A stretch of DNA of 64,000 bases from Cydia pomonella (lineage: Eukaryota > Arthropoda > Insecta > Lepidoptera > Tortricidae). Location of the stretch: the NCBI RefSeq assembly GCF_033807575.1, contig NC_084710.1:24192857-24256856 (forward strand). Direction: 5' to 3'. The notes under the pieces were generated by a model. It did no database searches. It worked only from the letters and a program-made list of their open reading frames with translations, and had not been told where the DNA came from. Position 1 is the first letter of the stretch. The number at the start of each line of letters is the position of its first letter. Both the position numbers and the translations under genes were made by a program. This document shows, piece after piece, positions 55,370 through 64,000 of the stretch.

Positions 55370-56304
55370 AACGCTGCTCTCGTCGCTCACAGTCAGACTC
55401 AGCTGCAGACCATCTTGGACAAATTTGCAAGAGCATGTGACCTCTTTTCCATGTCCATTAACGCCAGAAAAACCGTGATACTAGCGCAAGGAGGTTCAGA
55501 ACAGCCAACGATTATACTTAACGGCGCACCTCTCGAGGTGGTCAGCAAGTTTTGCTACCTTGGTTCGCTTGTGTCGAGCAATCTCTCGCTCGACGTGGAG
55601 ATCGACTCCCGCATCGGCAAAGCGGCCACTACGTTCGGAAGACTCCGTGCAAGGGCTTGGGACAACAAACATCTTACGGTAAAAACGAAAATGCTTATTT
55701 ACCAAGCGTGTGTCCTAGCACTCTTCTGTATGGAGCGGAATCCTGGACAACTTACGCAAAACAAGAACGTCGGCTGAACTCCTTTCATATGCGCTGTCTG
55801 CGGAGCATACTTGGCTTCACATGGAAGGATCGCGTGACAAATGAGTCTGTTCTAAGCGAGGCACAGCTCCATAGTATCACAGCCATACTAAAGAAGAGAC
55901 GACTGAGGTGGCTTGGGCATGTGTATCGAATGGAACGGACTCGTTTGCACGACATCCTGCTAGGGGAGGTTGCAGACGCAAAAAGACCGGTCGGGCGGCC
56001 AATGCTGCGCTTCAAAGATTGCGTCAAGCGTGATATGGTTACTTTTAATATCACATGTAACCAATGGCAAAAACTGGCCGAAGACCGACCCGTATGGCGT
56101 CGTGCTATTCACGATGGTCAGGCCACACACGACGATGCCTGGTTTACCTCTTTAAGAGAGAAACGTATGAGGCGCCACGAGCAGGCCTCCAACCCTCGCC
56201 CACCTGGGCAAGCATACACCTGCCGCGTGTGTGGACGTGGGATCCTCTCTCGCATAGGGCTATACAGCCACGAACGCAAGTGTCGTTACCAGGATGCTGC
56301 TTAA
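55370..56304 (+). pseudogene. LINE RT C-terminal part, frameshifted
   Basis: It starts directly after the missing ADD box with AALVAHSQTQLQ, then the helix DKFARACDLFSMSINARKT and a YLGSLVSSNLSLDVEID block in one frame. The frame changes between about 55710 and 55730, so that the LLYGAESW segment and what follows lie in another frame. The second part has RRLRWLGHVYRM, KRPVGRPMLRFKD, and at the C terminus CRVCGRGILSRIG with a further H and C (finger-like). The stop is at 56302-56304, and the element ends only 30 bases later. It is doubly broken, by inversion and by frameshift. Confidence 0.85.
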
Positions 56305-56334
56305 AACATCTCACGCAGATGAAAAGGCCTATTA

Positions 56335-56347
56335 TAGTATTGACAAA
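56335..56347. repeat. LINE target-site duplication, right
   Basis: TAGTATTGACAAA, identical to 55191-55203. Confidence 0.85.
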
Positions 56348-56730
56348 ACAATTTATATTTAAGTACATACATTATTTACAATTAAATTAAGTTAATTATT
56401 TACAATTAAAATAAATTAAATTTTAGGCGGTGTAGGGCGCTTGCAATGAATATTGTATTTTACCACATAAATGATAGTACTTTTATACTAATAATTAAAG
56501 CAATTCGTGTAAAATCATTCCCTAACCATTCCAAAATATCAAAAATGCACAACGTTAATATTCAAGTTCTCACTTCTGCCGGCACTCCCGGAGTGCAACC
56601 TCCGTTAATCTTTTTATCGAGAAGATTGACATTACCTTCACCCCAACGTTCCCGTTTTCCTCTGCTGCTATGCTTGTCAGATATGATGGCTGTGCGAGTC
56701 CCTCATCACAGCTTTTATTAGATCCGGCAC

Positions 56731-56732
<2 letters not shown>
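56348..56732. other. no gene recognised
   Basis: An open stretch 56446-56721 (plus) has no known motif. Confidence 0.35.

Positions 56733-56766
<34 letters not shown>
56733..56766. repeat. (TG)n microsatellite
   Basis: Uninterrupted TG dinucleotides, about 17 units. Confidence 0.95.
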
Positions 56767-56767
<1 letters not shown>

Positions 56768-56859
56768 CCTTATCGCGCTCACACTTGACCGCAATTTCCG
56801 TGATCAATGCGGTTTATAGCGTCCGCTTTAAGGATCGTTTACGTGGCACGACTTTTTGA

Positions 56860-57085
56860 TAGTGTCCGACCGATGTTTAATTTTAGCATAAAAATCATAT
56901 TTGGGCCGAAGATTCGGGTTCGGCCAAAAAACTACCTAACATTTCGGTCGGACTGAAACTTGTAGTTTCGGTAGTATTCCACCGGAGTTTCATTATCGGT
57001 TTCAGCAGATTTCGGCCGAAACTAGAGCAAAACCAAACCTTTGGATTTGTTTGGGCAAAAATAATTCGGTTTCAGTCGGACACTA
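56860..57085. mobile_element. MITE with TAGTGTCCGAC ends
   Basis: Terminal inverted repeats TAGTGTCCGACCGA and, read inward from the right, TAGTGTCCGACTGA. The inside is filled with variants of TTTCGGCCGAAA and TTCGGT, an internally repetitive, GC-skewed MITE. 226 bp, non-coding. Confidence 0.8.
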
Positions 57086-58021
57086 CATCTAAATCCAGAA
57101 ATCGATCTGATTATCGTAAGATGAGAAACATATACTTACTTCTGTTAAACAACTTATCTACCTATGTACAATGTCGCAACTCTAAGGGCGATAATTTATT
57201 ACCTCCTAATCAAAAACAAATGCGAGAATCTTATTAACACCTCCCTTTTAACAGAAATACTTTGGCTAACAAATTCAAACCCTGACCTGGGGGTTGAGGG
57301 GTTAAACACTTACCTTATATATTGTATTGTTTTGTCCTTCCATAAATATTAACAATTTTGTACGGCAATACGTTAATAATGGCATTTCGCCCATAATCGT
57401 CCCAAAACCTCGTAGCATGTGAATGGGTCTTTACGCTGCTCGGGTCGGACAGTAACTTAAGGGTCACGCAGACATGAATACAGAACTATAAACGGTTCGT
57501 CGGTTCCATAAACTTAAGGAAATCCGCTTGTGGTTCAATATTTTAGTTCTTTTAGAAAAGACCAAGATGCACATTGTGGGTAGGAAATAAGTAGAAAAAA
57601 TATTTTACCTAAATATAAGCGCTTATTTAATACACTGCGAAGATGTTTTGGCCTTTATCCAAGTTGTTGTTAAGTAAACCAGAAAAATGACCAAAAAACT
57701 ACTTTATCTATCCGAGTTCCGGCGCTTGCTTAGTATTGTTTAATAATTGTATTTATTTACTATCTACAATCCATCTTAGCTATCTTTGTAGCCAAGTATG
57801 TCCTTGAACGGATCAAAGTAAGAAGGTGTCATTATAAAAATCATGATATATTATTTTCATAGAAATTTGACATTAATGATGACATTGTCCGACTCTACCA
57901 ATTTATGTGCAGGTTTGTTTATTCATTAGGCCATATTAGTTATTATTTCATTATTTCATAGTTGACATACTGTTGGTCATACACAGATTTAAAAAAAAGA
58001 CGCTTCTTGTTACAGATGTAG
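57086..58021. other. no gene; MITE inner fragment
   Basis: Around 57820-57890, CATTATAAAAATCATGATAT and TTTTCATAGAAATTTGACAT resemble the inside of the element at 50116-50249. Otherwise nothing is assigned. Confidence 0.35.
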
Positions 58022-58172
58022 TGAATAATCCTTTCCCTTAGTGTTTTCCCGGAAACGTTCGTATTTATCATGCTACTTCAGTCAACCTCAGTACTTTTTG
58101 TACTGAGACGGACTGAAATCGCATGAGAAGTTCGTACGTTTTCGTGAAAATACGATGAGAAAGGATTATTCA
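58022..58172. mobile_element. palindromic MITE
   Basis: TGAATAATCCTTTCCC at the left is mirrored by GAGAAAGGATTATTCA at the right. The centre has CAGTACTTTTTGTACTG. 151 bp, non-coding. Confidence 0.8.
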
Positions 58173-58498
58173 ATACATATCTGAATCAACTTGTGTGCAT
58201 AATATACGATAGAAAATGAGTTCCCCTTAATGCAGATAAGAGTTCACTTATGTCCACAGGAGAGACTTGAATCTATCTAACTGCAGTGTCGACCTCACTA
58301 CATCTTTACAAGCCAACCAAAAATATAATTAATTCCAAAAATATATTTACAGGACCTTATTGTCAGCGTCTAAGAGGCGTGTAAATATATTTATGGGACG
58401 TTGACTTGTAATATGACTCGACTGTAGGACCCTAAAATGAAATGGCTAGTATGAAAAATTTCGTTCACAAAATTGCACACGTTGACCATAAGCTCTGC
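58173..58498. other. no gene recognised
   Basis: Nothing assigned. Confidence 0.35.
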
Positions 58499-58583
58499 TT
58501 TCCTAGGATATCGTTAGTATAGCGGCCATGGAGATGTATGGAGATACATAATACTACTATAACAACACCGCTATACTAGGAAA
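58499..58583. repeat. short inverted-repeat element
   Basis: TTTCCTAGGATATCGTTAGT with TATAGCGG at the left, and CCGCTATACTAGGAAA at the right. Confidence 0.55.
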
Positions 58584-59144
58584 ACAGAGTTTAACGTATG
58601 CAATCATCGCTCGACCAAACACGCCATCTCACGACAATTTAACATTCCAAATTCTTACGATTTCCCCAGTTATCGAAGTTCCACGTTAAGTTCTCTAACT
58701 CGATCAGTTAGCGGTCCCGATCGGATCAGCCGTAATATCCCGGTACCGGACACGGGCATAACCGGTACCGGTATAAACCGGGTTACCGGGTAACCGCGAC
58801 CGCGGAACGGAAATTTGGCGCGCTGTGGAAATGAAGCCTGAGACTTGAGAGGAATTAATCTAGCGATACTCATTAATAATGTCTGTAAGCGCAATTAGCT
58901 TCTGTCTTGTGGTTGGACAAGCTTCTGACAGGCAGACAGATAAGGAAGAAAATAAGACGAATAAGCAGAAAATCGATAATCAAATGGGTTAGACATTCCA
59001 TTTGTCTCTCATTGAACAGTGAAATAATAGAGATAAGTGGAAATTATTGTGTATCAAGTATTTCAAATTATCAATAATCAAATATTTATTAGTATTTAGT
59101 AGTAAATAATGTGGAAAAATGTCACGCACGAGGTTAAATGGCAG
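58584..59144. other. no gene; GC-rich block
   Basis: At 58730-58805 several overlapping near-palindromes around CGGTACCGG and GGTTACCGGG occur. No gene is assigned. Confidence 0.35.
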
Positions 59145-59222
59145 AGAATACCTCAGGGCATTAAGTACGTCTTTTGTACATTAAGTTTTTATTTTGTGCA
59201 ATGAAGTTGAAATAAACAAATA
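59145..59222 (+). mobile_element. LINE 3' end remnant
   Basis: GGCAGAGAATACCTCAGG, GCATTAAGTACG and GTGCAATGAAG with an A-rich AATAAACAAA end. Same family as the nested insert at 41358-41498. Confidence 0.55.
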
Positions 59223-60889
59223 GGTATTCATTCGAAGGATGGCGGGAAAATGAAGCTGAGACGTCGGATTAATCCAATACTCATTATGTTATTAATGTAA
59301 CTGACGCCTGTCAGCGCAACTAGACATGTCATGTCATGCTTCTGAGAGGCGATAGGCAGATTACACCCTTCCCTTTTATGGAGAATAGCCGTGCATGCGA
59401 GTTGCACGCTGTCACACAGCCGATATATGCAGTGTTGGTTAAGACTGGAGTCCTTTGAGAGCACTGATTTAAGGCTCGACTGTGTTTTTAGACTCAAATT
59501 ATTATTTCGAAACTCGAATTCTTTGCAACTTGTCAATGACCCGAGCTTTTGTACAGAATAATTTATTTGTCCCGTTCATAATGTCTGCACTGCAAATCGG
59601 AAGAAGTGAGCTCTCGAGTCATACTCAAATGTTATTACGTACAACAAAAGGGGTCATAAACGGTAACAGCAGCTTATCTGCCGCCCAGGAAGGGCCAATA
59701 AATTACGATTAGCACTAAAACTAATCAGTAATCCGGGTACCAGCACCCTCCGTTTCTGGGCCGCTTGATACCGGCCAGCGACGTTGATCAACTTTTCGAG
59801 CCTATTGAATATGGACATGTGATATTGGCTGAATGCAATATCTGTCATTGATAGCGCTTTAGTTTCTTCTTTATTCAGTTCCATAAATGACCTCGTGGCG
59901 CTAGTGTCTACCATCGTGCTACTAGCAGTGTACAGTTCTGTTGTACCTTTGATGGATGTCTTACCTTTAGTTGTTTAGGCTGTGCGTTGTTTGACAGTAC
60001 CGAGACGACAGTTTGATAAGACGCGACTATTATGTATGTCAAAAGAATTCCACCAGGTTGTAAAGGAAATACCTCTGTTCTGGGAAAGGCCTTAATTTGG
60101 TCCAACTTTTAAACGTTTTAACATCGTGCAATACCTAAAGTACCTACAGCTGTATTAGGTAAAGTAAGAAATATGAAAGTCAACATAAGTGACCTGCTTG
60201 AAGATTGAAAGTGCAGTCGTATTCCACACGATCCTCAATTTCAAATTGCACTTTAGATTCAATCTGTTGCTTTATGCACTCTAAATTCAATATAACATCT
60301 ATGCTCTGAATGCATCGACATTGAACATGACGGTCACATAACATGACTAGCAATGTGCCAAAGAGAATTTTCAAAAACTGCAAAATTTTCAGAGAAAGTT
60401 ATCTGTATTTTTTTTTTGCGTCAATCGTTTTGACGATAGTCTCAATTTCGATGCCACTTGAAACAGACGCCAGTGTATGACGTAAATGTCACATAAAACA
60501 GTCATTAACTATTTAGTGCATTGAATAATAAACCCTAATCTAAAAGAGAATTTTCTAAGTGGTTTGCATCAGAACTTTCTCATGAAAGTTTCTGGGAATT
60601 AGCGGCAATATTGAAAATATCCTGCAACTTTCCCATTGCTATACTTGACTCCTCGAATTAAAGGCATATCTACATATGGGTAAACTGTTCAATTCCTACC
60701 CCCACAAAACCAGATACCTAATGAACTCTCTAACTCTTCTAAGCTTTAAAAACCTATTGAAAAATCATTACTGGTGTGTTACCGGTTTACCCCTGTGTTT
60801 ATAGTGTATGTATGTAAATATGTATAATTATTTTACCAAATTAGATGTATTTCTGTTAATATTTAATATGTATATGTATGCCGTTTACT
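59223..60889. other. no gene recognised
   Basis: Several unassigned open stretches, for example 59228-59536 and 59654-59914 on minus, none with a recognisable domain. Confidence 0.3.
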
Positions 60890-61085
60890 TAATGTTTGTG
60901 TAACTTTCTTACTCCTCTAATTTATTCGTGCACTACCTGTTTTTAAAAGTTTTGGTCATCATATCCTGCTACCCTATGGTTGTCTGGAAGAGATCGCTTA
61001 CAGTGATAAGTGTTACTACTTTTATTTATATTGTAAGACTTGTTAGAATTTGTTTTGTATTTGGTGCAATATATAATATTTACTT
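60890..61085 (+). mobile_element. LINE 3' end remnant
   Basis: CCTATGGTTGTCTGGAAGAG, ATCGCTTACAGTGATAAG and a T/A-rich end with TTGGTGCAATATA resemble a common lepidopteran LINE 3' UTR. No coding part is recognisable upstream. Confidence 0.5.
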
Positions 61086-61599
61086 ACTTACCTAACACCT
61101 AACTTCCCATACCTTCAAAAACTGACACGAAAATGAGCTGCCGTCGCGTCGGCGCGAAACAAGCGACCCTAATTATCACAGCGCTTGTTTTGACTCATTC
61201 TACTTTCACAACACTGCCTGCACTCGCAGTGTGCACTTTACTCTCGTACATTGCAATGTATGCTGATTTGTGCTTAAAAAATCTAATTTGATTTGATATC
61301 GCTTTGACTAATGACTGAGATATGACTTTGCATCTCACTCGTAAATAACATTCGAAACCAATTGTTTATTTACCATACAGGGTGAAATTGTTACGCTGAA
61401 GGGTGAATAGGTAATTAGGTACCTATGTGGGTCACCTGAACAACTTCTATTAATATGGGGGGCCAACCCCGAAATCGCGAAAAAAAATCAGCTGTTCCAT
61501 AGAAAACATTGACATGTGATTCACCAAAAGGTATGAGACGGCAGATTTTTTATTCGCGATTTTGGGGTCGGGGAAAGTTGTTCAATATGACCTACATAT

Positions 61600-61810
61600 C
61601 CACCCCTCAGAAACTGAAACTGCAGCAGCGTCGTTGTTGCAGCATCACTGCTGCAACGTTGACGCAGGCGATGTTACTGTCGTCTTGATGAAATGAGGGA
61701 CAGAATTAACGGTCTAAACGCGACAGCGACACAATTTAACAAATAATTATTGTGACATCGCCCGCGTCAACGGTGCAGAAGTAACGCCGCTACAGTAATA
61801 CTGCTACATT
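61600..61810. repeat. inverted-repeat element rich in GCAGC
   Basis: GTTGACGCAGGCGATGT at 61658-61674 is inverted at 61755-61771 with one mismatch. The outer parts hold GCAGCAGCG/GCTGCAAC and CGCCGCTACAGTAATACTGC. MITE-like. Confidence 0.55.
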
Positions 61811-62427
61811 ACCAATAATGTAAGGTATTTACTATAAAACTAAAAACCCTTTTAATATTCTGTTGCAGAGTTCCTGGAAGATAAGAATCTATTTTTTTTT
61901 AATAATAACTAGTTACTAATCTATGGCATTCGTTTTAAGGACTATTTTAAAGAATTTACTTGCCTATGTTCCCTTGCCTTGTCAGGCGCCATGTGATACT
62001 ATCTTGATTTGTAACATCGTATTCGTAAGTAGGAAGGTATGTACCAGTGGTTGCAATAAACGATTATGATCATGATTGCAGTCGCCATCCGAATGTAACC
62101 TACGCGATTATTATACGCAGTAGGGCAGCGTCTCGAAAAACACTTGCGAAATACATTACAACTATTAATTACAAGTAGTTCGGTTGTCAAATCGAACCTA
62201 TTTTAAAAGTTCGAAACCGCTCTGAGCCTTGCCGAAACAAAAACGGCATCGCGGCGTAACGGAGCGCGGCGGAGATTGCACGATTGCTGCAACTTGCAGG
62301 GAAGTCATTGTACAAGCACAGCCATTGTACGGAGCCGTAGCAGCTGATTGCCTCTGTCTACTCGTACACATGTACCAGCTCGCTATAACTGGGAGACGAC
62401 TCGGTCCGTCGACACTTGCATCCTTTA
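61811..62427. other. no gene recognised
   Basis: 62200-62430 is GC-rich and open on both strands, without a recognisable motif. Confidence 0.3.
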
Positions 62428-62537
62428 GGGCATGGCACACTGCGTCCGATCCGCACGTCGCTCCGAAGTTATAGCGACATTATAGCGACATCCCGCTCGC
62501 ACGTCGATGTGCGAATCGACTGCAGTGTACCATGCCC
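62428..62537. mobile_element. 110-bp palindromic MITE
   Basis: GGGCATGGCACACTGC at the left and GCAGTGTACCATGCCC at the right are inverted with one mismatch. The centre has a direct repeat of TTATAGCGACA. Confidence 0.8.
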
Positions 62538-63231
62538 ATAAGGCGATAGTGGGCAACCGCCCCGAAACCGCCTTTTCATTCAAACGTAGTCCCGATTTTC
62601 CTCTCCGAATATTAACATTATTGTAAACATTTTGACACAATTTGAATAATTTGATGAATATCAACCACCGCTTTTTTTTCGGATTTTTAATTAACATTTT
62701 TGGAGTTGGGAGCATTTAATATTTGTAAGTGATATGGAATTTGTTCTTCTCTCCTAACTCTTATAAAAAGAAAAAAATCGAAAAAGGTGAAATGAAGGGG
62801 CATAGCTATAGTTAATATACATAAAATTCTGTAAAAATATTTTTTATAATGTCCAGAGAGGAAAATGAGGACTACGTTTGTATGGAAAAGGTCGTCCCAT
62901 TTCCTCTTAATAAGAGCTGGCAGCTTCCTCGCACAGTGTATCAGTATTGCGATTCAACGAAGAAATGCCGCCAGGATCCTTGGTACAATACCTCAAGGGC
63001 CTATCTCAGATTTAAGTTAGTTATAGTAATCCTCTGTATATATTCATTATGTATATGTATGTATAAACTCTTTATTGTACAAAACACAAAACATATATAT
63101 GGCATAGGATCTCAGGCAGGATATGTAATATCAGTTGTTATTATCATTGATTGTGGTTTGTTATGATCTGTTATGTTATGAATGTTATGATCAAATCAAG
63201 TTGATATCAATGTTATGGTTGATATCGGTAA
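62538..63231. other. no gene recognised
   Basis: A 105-codon open stretch (62849-63166, plus) has a hydrophobic segment near its middle (LVIVILCIYSLCICMYKLF) but no family that I recognise. Confidence 0.25.
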
Positions 63232-63389
63232 CAGGCTAATTCGAGTTTTAGTTATTCGATCTGTTTCCGATATGATACTGATCGGTCAGTGTCAAAAGTG
63301 ACATTTCTTCAACCAAAAACGTCACTTTTGACTGATAGATCAGTATCATATCGGAAACAGATCTAAGAACTAAAACTCGAATTGGCATG
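63232..63389. mobile_element. palindromic MITE (CAGGCTAATTCGAG ends)
   Basis: Nearly the whole 158 bp is two inverted arms. The left starts CAGGCTAATTCGAGTTTTAG and the right, read inward, CATGCCAATTCGAGTTTTAG. Both run through TCTGTTTCCGATATGATACT. It shares its arm with 13033-13340 and 30606-30724. Non-coding. Confidence 0.9.
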
Positions 63390-64000
63390 TATAAGTCTCG
63401 CTCTACAGCGTATCTCGCTCGGATTAAGGTACCGTTTGGACTCAGGCACAGTACACTGGCATTATTGCAGCAGGATTGCAGCGTTACTGCCAACTAGTAA
63501 TATTTTTGTCGTTTCCTGACAAATACTGCAGCGAATGCTGGTGTAGTCAGACTCCGAACGGTAGCTTTAATATAGGTACTTATATGATTTAGTATGAGAG
63601 AAGTGCTCTCAAAACTACTGGTTAAGAAGTCTCGTCGCAAACTTCCTCCTCTGTCGCTAATGCACTTTTTTGTCAAGTTGTTGTTCTTTTCCACCTGTGT
63701 TTAACGTCTGTGTTCATTCGAGAGGCGCAGATTTACCTACTTTGAGTAGATGGCGTATATTATGTATAAGGCTACTACTCTATGTCACTATTTCACCGTT
63801 CGCGATTGCTTGTTTCAGTTGCTTTCACGCTTGCCACCTGGCTGGCCTAAGATCGTCTATCTCGGCTGCCACTTTCTAAAAAGTAAATTGATAGACCTTA
63901 TAAGTGCAACCATTACATCCGTATCTTATAATGTGAATATACCCAAATCAATAAAAACGGAAACATATTTTATTGTAGTTACTAATGGTACTATGAAATG
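63390..64000. other. no gene recognised
   Basis: No recognisable frame or repeat border up to the window end. Confidence 0.35.

Larger units (their letters stand above)
55204..56334 (+). mobile_element. twin-primed, 5'-inverted LINE insertion
   Basis: A 1131-bp LINE copy between exact 13-bp duplications. The 3' part (about 55370-56334) is on the plus strand. The segment that should precede it in the protein (55204-55362) lies inverted on the minus strand, with the junction at about 55363-55370. That order, with an inverted 5' piece fused to a sense 3' piece and a few codons lost around YADD/ADD, is the signature of twin priming during target-primed reverse transcription. Confidence 0.85.

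Noticed and set aside
55785..56368. Further frames around the twin-primed LINE
   Set aside because: Shadows of the C-terminal LINE frame; no own motifs.
58730..58805. Promoter or operator palindromes
   Set aside because: The GGTACCGG-type palindromes overlap but no coding start or known binding site accompanies them; more likely a decayed repeat.

Overview
The window looks like a stretch of AT-rich insect nuclear DNA, most likely from a moth or butterfly. The evidence is indirect: several different non-LTR retrotransposon fragments, one Ty3-type LTR retrotransposon with very short LTRs, many tRNA-headed SINEs, many short palindromic MITEs, and dispersed repeat sequences that I associate with lepidopteran genomes. 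No bacterial operon, rRNA, CRISPR array or plausible functional tRNA gene is present. I could not identify one host protein-coding gene. Every long open frame that I recognise belongs to a transposable element.

Layout. 0-9.5 kb: a SINE, a second SINE-like family, a small hAT-type element with an 8-bp target duplication, a LINE 3' remnant and several MITEs. 9.5-17 kb: an unrecognised open frame, a LINE whose middle has been replaced, a 0.7-kb repeat with a GTCT microsatellite, and more MITEs. 17.2-17.35 kb: a small GC-rich island that could be a first exon. 21.4-23.4 kb: a 5'-truncated LINE with an open 670-residue reverse transcriptase frame and a 12-bp target duplication. 24.3-25.4 kb: a Helitron-like repeat. 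25.7-30.1 kb: the best-preserved element, a complete 4.4-kb Ty3/mag-like retrotransposon. It has two identical 144-bp LTRs, a 5-bp target duplication, a primer-binding site, a polypurine tract and one uninterrupted 1349-residue Gag-Pol frame. 30-48 kb: dense MITE and SINE debris. 48.6-49 kb: the C-terminal end of another LINE. 52.7-53.2 and 55.2-56.3 kb: two more truncated LINEs with target duplications; the second carries an inversion typical of twin priming. 56-64 kb: microsatellites, MITEs and LINE 3' tails.

How the parts relate. The Ty3/mag-like element is the only copy here that looks capable of encoding its own mobility; everything else is dead or non-autonomous. Many short palindromic elements share a terminal motif close to GGCC-ATTCG, and where their borders are clear they are flanked by TTA or TAT. 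This suggests that one transposase system, not encoded here, mobilised several MITE subfamilies. I found no convincing undescribed multi-gene system. The most unusual points are the Ty3 element whose Gag start codon lies inside the LTR and whose coding frame runs through the primer-binding site, the twin-primed LINE, and the shared-end MITE group.
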